Below are positions 27,901 to 34,121 of a stretch of 64,000 nucleotides of DNA, in pieces (positions within the stretch are counted from its first letter, which is position 1; each line of letters opens with the position of its first letter). The stretch comes from Tistlia sp040905785 (GTDB lineage Bacteria; Pseudomonadota; Alphaproteobacteria; Kiloniellales; DSM-21159): assembly GCF_040905785.1 (NCBI RefSeq), contig NZ_JBBDQW010000073.1, forward strand, positions 24,589-88,588, in the 5' to 3' direction. Position numbers and translations under genes: made by a program. The notes beneath the pieces were generated by a model. The model saw only the letters and a list, made by a program, of their open reading frames with translations. It did no database searches and was not told where the DNA came from.

Positions 27901-30900
27901 GATGAGATTCGTCAAGACGACGCTGCCCGCGCCGGTGATCGCCAGCCCGTCGGCCACCCCGGCGGGCAGGGTGAAGGTCGCGCCTTCGGCGACGGTGACC
28001 GCGAAGTCGCCGAGGTAGCTGCCCCTGGGCAGCGTGGCGTCGGCCGGCACGTCGACCGTCAGCCCGCCGGTCGCGTGGATACCGGACAAATCCACGGCAT
28101 CGTCGCCGAGCCCGGTGACGGCGACGCCGCCGGCGCCGGTGGCGGCCAGGCCGTCCGCCTGGGCGGCGCCCAGCGTCAGGGTCGCGCCGCTCGCCACGGT
28201 GACGGCGACTTCGCCGAGATCGGTGTTCGCATGCAGCGTCGCCGAGGTCGGCACGTTGGCCGACAGGATCCCGGGCACCGTGATGCCGGACAGGTCGACC
28301 TCGGCGCCGCCGAGCTGCTTCAGGTAGAGGTTGCTGCCGGCCTCGCCGGTGATGTCGCGGCCGTTCGCCTGTGCCACGGTCAGCGTGAGGGTGCGGCCGG
28401 CGGCGACCTGGAAATCGACCCCCGCCGCGACGCCGGTCAAGTCGATCGCGGTCGCGTCGCCGCCGATCACGAGGGTTCCCTCGTCGTTGGGAAGTGCGCG
28501 GCCGTCGAGTTGGGCGCGGCTGATCGTCAGGCTGGCTCCCTCCGCGAGCATCAGGGCGACGCTGCCGAGGTTGATCAGGCTGCTGAGCTGGACCGAACCG
28601 GCGATCTCGGCCCAGGCTTCGGCCGCGATGCCGGAGAGGTCGACGGCCTCGATGCCGAGCTCTTCGATCTCGACCGTGCCGTCGCCGCTGATGGTCATGC
28701 CGTCGGCCTGGGCCGCCGTCAGGGTGACTGCGCCCCCCGGGCCAACCACCAGCTCCAGGTCGCCGAAGTCGAGGTCCGTCAGGCCGGTCAGGTCTTCCAT
28801 CCCGTCGACCGCGAGGGTGGTCGCGACCGCGATGCCCGAGAGGTCGAGCCCGTCGGTCGCGCCGCTGAGATCCGTGATCACCAGGGCGCCGGCGCCGGTG
28901 ACGGTGCCACCGTTGGCCTGGGCCCCTGTCAACGTCAGCGTGACGCCCGCAGCGACCTCGATGGCGTAGCCTTGGTAGGCGATGCCAACGTCGTCAAGCG
29001 CGTCGGTCGTGAGGTCCAGGTCTCCCGAGACCAGGATCGGTCCTCCGAGACGAATCGTTTCGACATCGGCGATATCTGCGCCATCGGCCGTGACGACGGC
29101 CGCGAGCTGCTCGCCGTTGAAGACGGTTGTCACTTCCTCGAAGAAGACACGACCCTCTGCGAATCCGCCGAGGGCTTCATCGCTCCCGGCCGGCCCAAAC
29201 AGGATGATGACGGGGGTCACACCCGGGTCGCCGTCCGGCAGGGTGATCGTGAAGGTCGGCTTCGTCGCATGCGCAAGCGTGACGGTGCCGTCTGAATCGC
29301 TCTGGACCGTATAGCCGTCGGCGAGCACCCGCACGGTCGGAGGCGTGCCGCCGCCCGGCAGGAGGTTCGCGCCGAAGACGGAGAGGTCGAGGGGCGAGGT
29401 CGCATCTACGAAGGCGTCGTCGACCCGGACCACGATCTCGCCGGCGCCGGCGAGCGCATCGAGGTCCTCGAGGTCGGCGAACTGGGTCGCCGACATGGCG
29501 ATGGTTGAATTGATCTCCAGGTTCTCGACGCCAGCGACGACCGCGGCCGAGATGTCGAGCGTGCCGTTGCTGGACTCGAGCGTGTCGTTGCCCTGGCCCA
29601 GGTCAATCGTGCTGTCGCCACTCAGAACGATCGTGTTGCCGGCCTGCGCGCCGAAGTCGAAGACGATGCGGTCGTTGCCGCCGAGCGTACCGAGATCCAG
29701 GTCGATGGTCGCTTGGTCGCCGGAGTCGTAGGTCACGCCGCCGGTCGCTTCGCTGACGTCGACGACGAGAGTGTTCGCCTGCTCGTTGCCCGTGATCGTG
29801 GCCAGCGCGTTGACCTGCGCGTAGGTCAGGTGGAACTCCGAGGTGTTCGGCAGCGCGAGCTCGGTGACGCCGGGATCGATCGTCGCGCCGGTCAGGTCGA
29901 CCGTGGCCGCGCCCCAGGCGGAGAAATCGACCGTCCCGTCGAAGGCGCCGGTGATCGCCAGCGTGCCGCCGCCGACGATGGTCACGCCGCTGGCCTGCTC
30001 GGCCGTCATGGTCACGGTGCGGCCGGCGGGGATCGAGAGGGTCACGGCGCCGAGGTCGGTCTCGGCGGAGAGCGTCACGCTGCCGCTCGGCGTGACCGTC
30101 GCAGTGCCGGAGACGTCGATGTCCGAGAAGTCGACCGCGGTGGCGCCGAGGCCGGTGATGGTGACGTTGCCGGCGCCGCCGAGGGCGAACTCGTCGGCCT
30201 GCGCGGCGGTCACGGTCAGCGCGCCGCCGGCCGGCACCGTAAGGGAGGCCGAGACGTAGCCGCCCAGGCTGCCCAGGCTGGTCGCGTTGCCGGTCAGGGC
30301 GACGCTGCCCTCGCCACCGATCGGGCGGGCGCCGCTGTCGAGCTCGGCGAGCTGTGCCGTGGTCATGGTCAGGGTCTGACCGCCCGGCACCTCGATGTCG
30401 GCCGTGATGCTGCCGAGGTCGGCGCCGGCGGCGTCGCCGGACAGGGCCAGGGTGCCGTCGCCGGTGATTGCCTTGTCGCCGGCCTGGCCGGCCGCCAGCG
30501 TCAGGGTCTGGCCCTCGGCGATCTCGATAGTGTTGCCGGGGAACAGCAGCGTGGCGGCGACGCCGCTGAGGTCGGCGCTGGAGTCGACGTCGCCGGTGAC
30601 CAGCAGGCTGCCGGTGCCGCTGATCGAGGCGCCGTCGGCCTGCGCCACGGTCAGGGTCAGGGTGCCCGCATTGACGGCGAGGGTGCCGGTCAGCGCCGAG
30701 CCGACCGCCGTCAGGTTGGCGTCGGCCATGACCGGGCCGGACAGCGCGAGGCTGCCGCCGGTGATCGTGACGCCGTCGGCCTGCGCCGCGCTCAGCGTCA
30801 GGGTCTGCCCGGTGGCGACCCGGACCTCGAACTGGCCGAGGTCGGTGGCGGGATCGAGGGTGGTCGAGGCCGCGATCTGGACGATCTGCGTGGCGCTCGA

Positions 30901-33282
30901 GGCGAAGCCGGAGAGGTCGGCTGCCGTCCCGGCGAGGCCGGTCACCGTGACGGCGCCGGCGCCGGTGAGCGCGAGGCCGTCGGCCTGGGCGGCGGTCAGC
31001 GTCAGCGTCTGGCCCGTGGCCGTGACGATGCTGGCGAGCGCGCCGATGTCGGTGAAGCGCAGGGCGTTCGAGCCGGCGAGACCGGAGAGGTCGAGCGTCG
31101 TGGTGCCCGGCAGCAGGCTGCCGTCGACGACCAGGGCGCCGTCGCTGGCGATGCTGACCGAGGGGTTCTCGCCGGCCTCCTGGATGCTGACGCGCTTGGA
31201 CAGCGAGAGCGTGCCCGGCACGCTCGCCGCGCCGACCAGCAGGATGCGCTCCCCGGACGAGGCAGCCGACAGGGCCGAGGCGAAGGTCGTGTACTCGCTG
31301 TTGCCGCCGGCGACGCGCAGGGTCAGGTCGGCGAACTTCAGGATCTCGATGGTGTCGAGCGTATCGCTGAGGCCGCTGCCGACGACCTTCAGGATTCCGG
31401 GCGTCGTCGCCGAGACCTGGTAGTCGGCGAACTTGCCGTCGTACTGGGCGGTGTCGATGCCGCTGCCGCCGTTGAGGATGTTCGTGCCGCTGCCGCCGAG
31501 CAGGGTGTCGTCGCCGCCGTCGCCGGAGAGCTGGTCGTTGCCGGCGCCGCCCAGCAGGATGTCGTTGCCGGCCCCGCCGGCGATGATGTCGTTGCCGCCG
31601 AGGCCGTCGATGACGTCGTTGCCCGCCGTGCCGTCGATGACGTCGTCGCCGGCGGTCGCCGTCGAGGTCGTGGTGCCGACGGTGCCGAGCTGGGAGGCGG
31701 CGTTGGCGACCGAGGTCGTCAGGCCGGCGCCGGTGTAGGAGGTCGTGGCGCTCGACAGGTCGGCGGTGCCGCCGGTGCCCTGGACCGCGTCGAAGGCGCC
31801 GAACAGCGCCTGGGCTGCAGTGTTCTGGGCGACGTAGGCGTACTGGGCCAGCTCCGTCAGCAGCGTCGTGCCACTGCTCGCCAGCGCCTCGATGCCGTCG
31901 TTGCTCTCGTCGATGATCTGGACGATGTCGCCGATCTTGGCGCTGATCTGGTTCTGCGCCGCGCTCGAGAGCCCGAGCGTCGAGGAGGCCATCGCCTCGG
32001 TGATCAGCGAGGTGACGTCGTCGAGCGGGTCGGCGTTCGGGTCGTCGGCGAGCGCCGCCGCGATCTGGGCGTAGAGCGCATCCGTCGCGCTCGCCAGCGT
32101 CACGGTCGGCCCGCCGGCGCCCTGCAGCGCCGAGGCGGCCTGGATCACGGTGTTCTGCAGCTTGATGCCGGCGGCCAGCACGTCGGCGGCGCCGGCGGTG
32201 CCGTTCTCGACCTCGGCGACCGGGTCGAAGGTCTTGAGGTCGATCCCGCTCGACAGCCCGAAGGCGGTCTTGACCGCCTGCTCGGCGGCGGCGACGCTCT
32301 GGCCGTTCGCGACCAGCGACTGGATCGCCGTGGTCAGCGGCGTCACCACCGTCGCGCCGGCCGGCGCGGTCAGGGTGCCCTTGAAGAACTGGCCGGTCGA
32401 GACGTCGATGCCACCGGTCAGGACCAGCGGGCCGCTGCCGCCGGTCAGCGTGAAGGCGCCGTTGGCGCCGGTGACCGCGAAGGCCTCGCCGCTGTCGAGG
32501 ATGGCGTTGCCGTTGGCGTCGGCGAAGATCGTGGCGCCGACGATGTAGCCGTCGATCGCCTGGCCGGACAGGACGATCGGCGCGGTGTCACCGCCGCCAC
32601 CGCCGGATCCGCCGGATCCGCCCGAGGCGCCGCCCGCGGACCCCGCGCCGGAGCCGTCGGGCCCGGCGCTCGGGTCGTCGCGACCGCCGCGGTTCGCGGC
32701 GTTGCGGGCCTCGGCAAGGGTATTTGTCGCGAATCCGCCAGATCCGGGCTGGCCGAAGCCGCCGCCCGGGCCGCCCAGGCCGTCGCCCTGGGCGCCGCCG
32801 AACAGCCCGCCGCTGCCGTCCTCGCCGCCCAGGCTGCCGGGGCGGAAGCTCTGACCGTCGGCCGTGACGCCGCGGACGTCGCCCGGGTTGACGAAGGAGC
32901 CGGACTGGAGGGGCGGCGGCGAGCCTTCGCCCGGGCCCGCCGCGGGTGCCATCTCGGCAAACTCGGCGGCCAGCTCGGCCATCAGGCCCTCGCCGTCCTC
33001 GATGACGCGCTCGGTGCCGGCCGCGTCGGCCAGGGCCAGCTCGGCCTCGCCGGCAAGGAGGTAGAGCGCGAGCTTCTCGAAGGTGAAGCTTTCGGCCGCG
33101 CCCTCCGCCGGCTGCAGGACGACGACCAGGTCGTCGCCGTTCAGGCTGACCGACACCTTCTCGCCCGGGCCCGCCAGGACGCGCACCTTGTCGCCCGCTT
33201 GGATGGACGGCAGCTCCGCCCCCGGGACGAGTGCGATTTCGAGCACCCGTCCGTCAATCGACTCGACGATCAGCTTGGCCAT
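15964..33282 (-). CDS. Giant repetitive RTX adhesin secreted by type I secretion
   Basis: 5772 residues, start ATG 33282 behind GGGGGAT. Approximate layout: 1-110 prefix domain resembling the BapA/LapF N-terminus (VSLNGDDLVVVL); 115-235 Gly-rich linker; 240-530 a module with IFADANGNAILDSGEAF and VTPLTTAIQSLV; 540-615 first RTX nonapeptide block (GGAGNDILLGGAGNDQL); 665-2290 a long array of short beta-strand repeats with TLTLxAAQADG; 2295-2495 a lectin-like beta-sandwich candidate; 2600-3670 four copies of an unrecognised domain; 3670-4850 two 589-residue units (RTX, a Greek-key-like part, a parallel beta-helix); 4990-5560 further beta-helices; 5620-5690 terminal RTX repeats; C-terminal secretion signal with TDTITDFGAGDTLDLGDLL (VCA0849 type). 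No N-terminal Sec signal, as expected. It likely mediates attachment or biofilm formation; the binding target is unknown. Confidence 0.93.
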   Translation of the reverse strand: MAKLIVESIDGRVLEIALVPGAELPSIQAGDKVRVLAGPGEKVSVSLNGDDLVVVLQPAEGAAESFTFEKLALYLLAGEAELALADAAGTERVIEDGEGLMAELAAEFAEMAPAAGPGEGSPPPLQSGSFVNPGDVRGVTADGQSFRPGSLGGEDGSGGLFGGAQGDGLGGPGGGFGQPGSGGFATNTLAEARNAANRGGRDDPSAGPDGSGAGSAGGASGGSGGSGGGGGDTAPIVLSGQAIDGYIVGATIFADANGNAILDSGEAFAVTGANGAFTLTGGSGPLVLTGGIDVSTGQFFKGTLTAPAGATVVTPLTTAIQSLVANGQSVAAAEQAVKTAFGLSSGIDLKTFDPVAEVENGTAGAADVLAAGIKLQNTVIQAASALQGAGGPTVTLASATDALYAQIAAALADDPNADPLDDVTSLITEAMASSTLGLSSAAQNQISAKIGDIVQIIDESNDGIEALASSGTTLLTELAQYAYVAQNTAAQALFGAFDAVQGTGGTADLSSATTSYTGAGLTTSVANAASQLGTVGTTTSTATAGDDVIDGTAGNDVIDGLGGNDIIAGGAGNDILLGGAGNDQLSGDGGDDTLLGGSGTNILNGGSGIDTAQYDGKFADYQVSATTPGILKVVGSGLSDTLDTIEILKFADLTLRVAGGNSEYTTFASALSAASSGERILLVGAASVPGTLSLSKRVSIQEAGENPSVSIASDGALVVDGSLLPGTTTLDLSGLAGSNALRFTDIGALASIVTATGQTLTLTAAQADGLALTGAGAVTVTGLAGTAADLSGFASSATQIVQIAASTTLDPATDLGQFEVRVATGQTLTLSAAQADGVTITGGSLALSGPVMADANLTAVGSALTGTLAVNAGTLTLTVAQADGASISGTGSLLVTGDVDSSADLSGVAATLLFPGNTIEIAEGQTLTLAAGQAGDKAITGDGTLALSGDAAGADLGSITADIEVPGGQTLTMTTAQLAELDSGARPIGGEGSVALTGNATSLGSLGGYVSASLTVPAGGALTVTAAQADEFALGGAGNVTITGLGATAVDFSDIDVSGTATVTPSGSVTLSAETDLGAVTLSIPAGRTVTMTAEQASGVTIVGGGTLAITGAFDGTVDFSAWGAATVDLTGATIDPGVTELALPNTSEFHLTYAQVNALATITGNEQANTLVVDVSEATGGVTYDSGDQATIDLDLGTLGGNDRIVFDFGAQAGNTIVLSGDSTIDLGQGNDTLESSNGTLDISAAVVAGVENLEINSTIAMSATQFADLEDLDALAGAGEIVVRVDDAFVDATSPLDLSVFGANLLPGGGTPPTVRVLADGYTVQSDSDGTVTLAHATKPTFTITLPDGDPGVTPVIILFGPAGSDEALGGFAEGRVFFEEVTTVFNGEQLAAVVTADGADIADVETIRLGGPILVSGDLDLTTDALDDVGIAYQGYAIEVAAGVTLTLTGAQANGGTVTGAGALVITDLSGATDGLDLSGIAVATTLAVDGMEDLTGLTDLDFGDLELVVGPGGAVTLTAAQADGMTISGDGTVEIEELGIEAVDLSGIAAEAWAEIAGSVQLSSLINLGSVALMLAEGASLTISRAQLDGRALPNDEGTLVIGGDATAIDLTGVAAGVDFQVAAGRTLTLTVAQANGRDITGEAGSNLYLKQLGGAEVDLSGITVPGILSANVPTSATLHANTDLGEVAVTVASGATLTLGAAQADGLAATGAGGVAVTGLGDDAVDLSGIHATGGLTVDVPADATLPRGSYLGDFAVTVAEGATFTLPAGVADGLAITGAGSVVLTNLIDEAVDLSGIDVEGGTTAEVDATVTLASGTDLGDASLEVAAGHVLTLSAAQADGRAIAGDGGVTVTGLGAGAVDLSGVTAAGDKVLDVAVSTTLASGADLGDFAVTVASGQTLTLAAGQADGLLASGAGGVTVTGLGAAEIDLSTILVEGAKTALVPQTATLAAGTDLGDFALQVATGQTLTLSAGQAGGASIGGAGGVTVTGITATTDLSGLVVAGVVVAVVTANTSIVAAGTNLDAVDSYQVQGGRTLTLSAAQADGEAIAGAGNVTISGLGAGVVDFGAITVGGTVVATVTGNLTLAAGSDLGPLALSVGSGSILTLTAEQVDGRVIAGTGTVVVTGDITGINLGGVAGTLTLDLPETGETLTIAAGQTVSLSVVEASAYTAIEGEGTLLLRGDGISTFEQLSNVIADSLDLGISSSLILTAAQADGLTLAGPGTLVLTGTLEIADLSEIAANLDISGATLTRVTLPELSEVQSLILTAEQADGLSMAEGTVFVTGGFADDFDSLDLDDWAVDRSEPGGFEIATVDGESVLRQTIEAVDDVAAFYQTQGRKFDLHDGTTTTSIDLYIDPTWEPTGEEGFRWAGFWGVATDAASDIVNYPIVEFTTLGGTPGFRVWESVGGGVWHDVGLPNGFDFGDFVTLTMTLQDDGTVLYQIGDLSFTSTGTYDAVEIDQIILQGYNQDPTDTTAGHGYEILWDNLEAGPAVYIAQDTDLTDIEGTLAFRGDGTVFVAEGATLALTVEQADGRTIAGEGSVSIEGEVTGSVDLSGISAGLSFVGGTLAVAAAAELTMTGEQVDGASIGLADPSSSLHVEVSYAELSADNQALPAYDIAGITVGTADGPTNSPEAVWNLIQVESLVDKFKLFWASGDKAYYANWPDAGVSVNQANVEIGNIYAAYLETESFVPILDIVQTKVGGEPDFENRQQSLHDNLLANLRDNVINSRFGEDDPRSELAEFYGDRPEHPGYVDSGTGLYSNQPAATASVMWDISHGLEYPAELPFAYGTLGEAFALAEGVLEIDGSKLLVDSLDLTILPEGVDVRVVEIGGLTALITADDQTVTLDGQQLDVISGESGSLTIAGGAAVDIVNAGLSVPGDAPPSVANLLALEFAGLPEKSLIPDNLTVEGSHTDAITAFWIQLDQLYVGSGDYYDLTINGSFAYLGNDYAAYLLDGGAPLVDIVKVVGGDSPRLQSLHDNLLGNLGDGPISSRFTNLDQPDPRTSAGESFGDRPLHDGRVDGDGLFLNQATATSVVMWDVAHGYDYPADLPPAYGELGEAFALAEGVLVVDGSKLTLATLDLSVLPDGFEVAVADLGGLTGFVTGPDQVLTLTVEQADGLTVTGEGSVGIEGEVTGSVDLSGIGTALTFVGGTLAVAAAAELTMTGEQIDGASIGLADATSRLHVEFSYAELSADNQALTAYDIAGITVVTAEGPTNSPAAVWNSIEVDSLVDKFKLFWANGDAKYYENWPDAGVSVNEANVELANLYVAYLAAGGAPILDAVQTKVGGIADFEARQQSLHDNLLGNLGDGAIVQRFGSDPADDPRSEAAQAYGERAYHEGMVDAEGDYSNAVKLTNSVMWDVAHGIDYPETAEAPYGDIVGAFELVEGVLEIDGSKLTLATLDLTILPEGMDVRVIEAGSLTSLTTLEGLDLSISAEAVDGMQIAVHPDSILTIEAAFEPLGAENQALPLIDIAGIFVDGSNSPEAVWDNVTVTGGEVDKFKLFWANGDAKYYENWPDAGVSVNEANVELANLYVAYLAAGGAPILDAVQTKVGGIADFEARQQSLHDNLLGNLGDGAIVQRFGSDPADDPRSEAAQAYGDRPYHEGMVDGDDHYSNVAKASAVIGWDLLNGVFYPETLPEPYGVLEGANNLNGTAGTDYFFGGGDDDVLIGGAGDDVAGYRGNRADFEISAQADGGVTVADGNLANGDEGTDDLTGVETLAFTDGTVSFGAQLRQAAAEVGDGGDDDRFHPGSGNSDTNFVVHDNSEAGLEVALKAKGRHTGDLEAEGATYETETGISSGTAALWNFDFSVVSYEGRPLSDFQILITADFVDADGNRTEGVMTFDPVAHLLAHPGENYYSDESDQTSGIQNSQNIGWQSAGFDPSAIGSYELSLTVTEIASGTVVGESNIRVEVGPNIVVDAGGEGDFLTIQEAIDAADAGATILVKEGTYAESLTLTKGLTLVAESGAEVIVDPVSGNALTIGGDLAGADVTLKGLTLAGGESGIWLNADADVGTLTLDGVTVEGNSDYGLRSNANALADLVVSGGRFENNGFETGLNGSAHVKLYEFAGAAAFAGVVLVGASEATAQNDRPDYGIELTGVSNPNLANGDPSPDLGTVTFTDVTVEGAFHKNAVAIYNYGLIDGLEIAGLDLSGAETNWGPLFNIDGVEGDIDATQYVILYPEGDAIVAELQGEVPDQSDTDTTIRGTDANERLMGKAGDDVLYGGGGDDELYGADKPGNPAEDAVGNDTLYGGEGDDLLVGGAGDDVAGYLGSRADFEVSALADGGVLVADGNLADGDEGTDTLSGVETLAFSDGTLGFGAQLQHAAPEGEGGDDGFHPGSGNSDVNFVVHDNTDLGLEVALKAKGRYAGDLEAEGATYQTETGVSSGSAGRWNFDYSIVSYESRDLSDFDIRIVADFVDQDGNRTSDVMVFDPVQHRDLTGEDYYEDPTDETQGLQNSQNIGWYAEGFDPGAVGSYELTLTVTDKATGQTVGESNIRVEVGPNIVVDAGGEGDFLTIQEAIDAADAGATILVKEGTYAESLTLTKGLTLVAESGAEVIVDPVSGNALTIGGDLAGADVTLKGLTLAGGESGIWLNADADVGTLTLDGVTVEGNSDYGLRSNANALADLVVSGGRFENNGFETGLNGSAHVKLYEFAGAAAFAGVVLVGASEATAQNDRPDYGIELTGVSNPNLANGDPSPDLGTVTFTDVTVEGAFHKNAVAIYNYGLIDGLEIAGLDLSGAETNWGPLFNIDGVEGDIDATQYVILYPEGDAIVAELQGEVPDQSDTDTTIRGTDANERLMGKAGDDVLYGGGGDDELYGADKPGNPAEDAVGNDTLYGGAGDDLLVGGLGADLLDGGEGNDTVSYARSDAGVTVDLLAGAASGGDAEGDTLVSIENVIGSAHDDVLTGDGGDNLLDGGAGSDTAVFAGNRADYAIGAGAGGDLTVAGPGVGTDTLRNIESLRFDDETVGIHLVAADGSGNFLTIQAAIGAAQDGDVILVADGTYGRFVIDKSLTLLSQNGAENVVIQGNGVSQGWGIRVAANVDDVTIGGEGHGFTVEAGAGDLAALYLVGNNDGAVVEGNLLSGGSGFALLTGGGMSDLLVTGNSLTGDGPAAVAYNNGEASLGAANASSNVTFTGNSFTGGADAGLLLGVEAEGAEISDNSFDGESSYAMLELWGAGAEVTGNDFTADGGVAIIDAGDNHYEADLAAGNTGIIVIHNGDGSPFGDTVYGSLQAAIDAAPEGATISVYPGSYSESANYNPNTGLNDPSVAGGNNPLGLVISKSVTIQGVDADGVPVTDADAVEATIAATRQSNFGTSFLVTADDVTIQGLQLLGNGSPNQPYVNKVFEVIANGFTLDSSVVGAVDFADLHTQPSEASNLGGSWETQTQMLSAVYIGDWYASVPADLEGWQSAIDSYAILNSRLLGSVEVASGPGTGHDPADLDMRIVGNVFENVTDDDPFWLNNGILITGQDPEIGWRLAPAALPTEVSGNDFATDGGGILWVRGEAGQDFPDKAFVEALLAANQVPAYAYGVDAAGEPVVGSYGGAYGPMLPDGTPVTPTAPSLAIRPSAESFELSELAGAESLVVRLEGSDTVQTLALEVGTDGADVLAGGAEAEALIGGSGDDDLTGGGGNDLILGGDGDDVLFGGAGDDLLYGGSGDDELTGGEGADRFVFRDGESGTDTITDFGAGDTLDLGDLLDGDDPEQIVFADDGAGGTTVSVPAASATPIVVVENVQPASLSLDGDGNVTLSAA
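18728..19767 (-). repeat. Long direct repeat in adhesin, copy 2
   Basis: About 1,040 bp for which I found no difference from 20495-21534 (offset 1,767 bp, exactly 589 codons). It encodes the parallel beta-helix that begins near PNIVVDAGGEGDFLTIQEAI and the following RTX block ending VGNDTLYGG. Outside both borders the two copies differ immediately. Confidence 0.95.
20495..21534 (-). repeat. Long direct repeat in adhesin, copy 1
   Basis: Partner of 18728-19767, in the same orientation and frame. Upstream parts of the two 589-residue units (for example FVVHDNSEAGLEVALKAKGR against FVVHDNTDLGLEVALKAKGR) are similar but clearly diverged, so the perfect match is confined to this tract. Confidence 0.95.
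22310..25470 (-). repeat. Four copies of an unrecognised ~190-residue domain in the adhesin
   Basis: Copies lie at roughly 24895-25470, 24060-24660, 23110-23700 and 22310-22890. Shared landmarks in the three most similar copies are NxPDAGVSVNxANVE, VDKFKLFWAxGD and DxVQTKVGG. All four share QSLHDNLLxNLxD, DPRxxxxxxxGxRxxHxGxVD and a W(D)xxxGxxYP motif near the end. The second copy lacks the KFKLFW part and is the most diverged. The last two share a perfect 293-bp tract (22466-22758 and 23267-23559). I do not recognise this domain. Confidence 0.85.
26410..31290 (-). repeat. Array of short beta-strand repeats (AAQADG motif) in the adhesin
   Basis: More than 25 units of about 45-75 residues in and just after this stretch. 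The core is roughly G-x-T-L-T-L-x-A-A-Q-A-D-G, then I-x-G-x-G-x-V-x-V-T-G-L, then DLSGI and TLASGTDLGD. Units are divergent at the DNA level and differ in length. They would form extended beta structure, like other beta-strand repeat adhesins. Confidence 0.85.
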
Positions 33283-33650
33283 GTCTCGCGATCCCCCACA
33301 ACCGCCAGCAACACTATGTAACGATCAATCTGGACGTGTGTCGTGCCACTCCCGAAAAGCCCGGAGGCAGGGACGAGGTGTCGCCCCAGATTGTCAAAGA
33401 TTGTTGCCCGTTAAGGGATTTATAATCTTTGGGAAGTTCGCCCGTGAGGCAATTTTCGTAACTGAATTGTAAACCGCACCCTAAGGACGCCGGCCGGCTG
33501 TTCTCGTTAAGGTTAAGGTCGCCGCACAACAGAGGCTTACGCCACAATTCGCCTCAATTGTGAACTTGCTTAAATTTTAGCAGGAAAGCTTTGATCCCGA
33601 CTTCCGCGCGTCTGGTCCTGGCATGACTTTGCCCGCCTGACGCGAAAATT
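33283..33650 (-). promoter_or_regulatory. Regulatory region upstream of the adhesin
   Basis: About 370 bp without a credible gene and visibly richer in A/T than the rest of the window. It holds the inverted repeat at 33543-33562, a TTGACA box on the minus strand at 33392-33397 without a well-spaced -10, and a TATAAT/ATTATA sequence at 33421-33426. I cannot place the adhesin promoter with confidence. Confidence 0.5.
33543..33562. promoter_or_regulatory. Perfect inverted repeat, candidate operator for the adhesin operon
   Basis: CACAATT and AATTGTG form perfect 7-bp arms around a 6-base spacer, 261 bp upstream of the adhesin start. The dyad size suits a dimeric regulator. The binding protein is unknown. 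Confidence 0.5.
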
Positions 33651-33680
33651 CAGCGGGCTCCGGGAAGCCGGAGCCCGCTG
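33651..33680 (-). terminator. Terminator after the small-gene pair
   Basis: A perfect 13-bp stem (33651-33663 with 33668-33680) around a 4-base loop. On the minus strand it is followed by AATTTT, so it best serves the minus-strand gene ending at 33706 and isolates the adhesin region from it. Confidence 0.8.
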
Positions 33681-33705
33681 ATGCAACTCTCTGGAGACAG
33701 GACCT

Positions 33706-33906
33706 TCAGGTCTTGTCGGATTCACGATCGGGCCGGCGGACCGTCTTGCGGCCGGCTGAACGCTGCGGTGCCGGCGTGCGCAGGGCGGCGCTCGCCATGC
33801 CCGCCTCGGCCGGGCTGGGCCGGCGGTCGCGCTCCTCGGCCCGGGGCGGCTGCGCGGCGGCCCCGCGCTCTGCGGCGCCCGCGCCTTCGCCGTCCTTGCC
33901 GCTCAC
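33706..33906 (-). CDS. Small basic/acidic low-complexity protein, 66 residues
   Basis: Starts MSGKDGEGAGAAERG and is rich in Ala, Arg, Glu and Pro, with the basic segment RKTVRRPDRESDKT at the end. No domain recognised. Its ATG overlaps the stop codon of the preceding gene by 4 bp, and a strong terminator follows. This supports a real gene despite its low complexity. Confidence 0.55.
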   Translation of the reverse strand: MSGKDGEGAGAAERGAAAQPPRAEERDRRPSPAEAGMASAALRTPAPQRSAGRKTVRRPDRESDKT

Positions 33907-34121
33907 TTCTTGGCCGAGTCCTTGGGCTCGAATTCCTTGGCTCGATCGCGGCCGGCCTGCTCCTCGGGGCTCAGCGGCTGGTTGGGCGAGCGTACGTCCT
34001 TGGCCGCATCCCTGGCCTTGCCCTCGACGTCGTTGCTGTCGATGAAGTCTTCCGTATCCTTGCGATAGGCACGGTCGGCCGACTTGTTGCCTTCACCCTC
34101 GTTCTTCTGCTTCTCGCCCAT
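33903..34121 (-). CDS. Small hydrophilic protein, 72 residues
   Basis: Starts MGEKQKNEGEGNKSADRAYRK behind AGGAGG nine bases upstream. It is highly charged, without hydrophobic segments, and contains ARDAAKDVRSPNQPLSPEEQ. Similar short hydrophilic proteins (NEGEGNKxAxRxY) are common in alphaproteobacteria, sometimes linked with stress, but no function is established to my knowledge. It is translationally coupled to the 66-residue gene downstream. Confidence 0.7.
   Translation of the reverse strand: MGEKQKNEGEGNKSADRAYRKDTEDFIDSNDVEGKARDAAKDVRSPNQPLSPEEQAGRDRAKEFEPKDSAKK

Noticed and set aside
33314..33547. A 77-codon frame on the minus strand upstream of the adhesin
   Set aside because: It lies in the AT-richer regulatory region, has no ribosome-binding site and no recognisable protein pattern, and begins inside the inverted repeat area.
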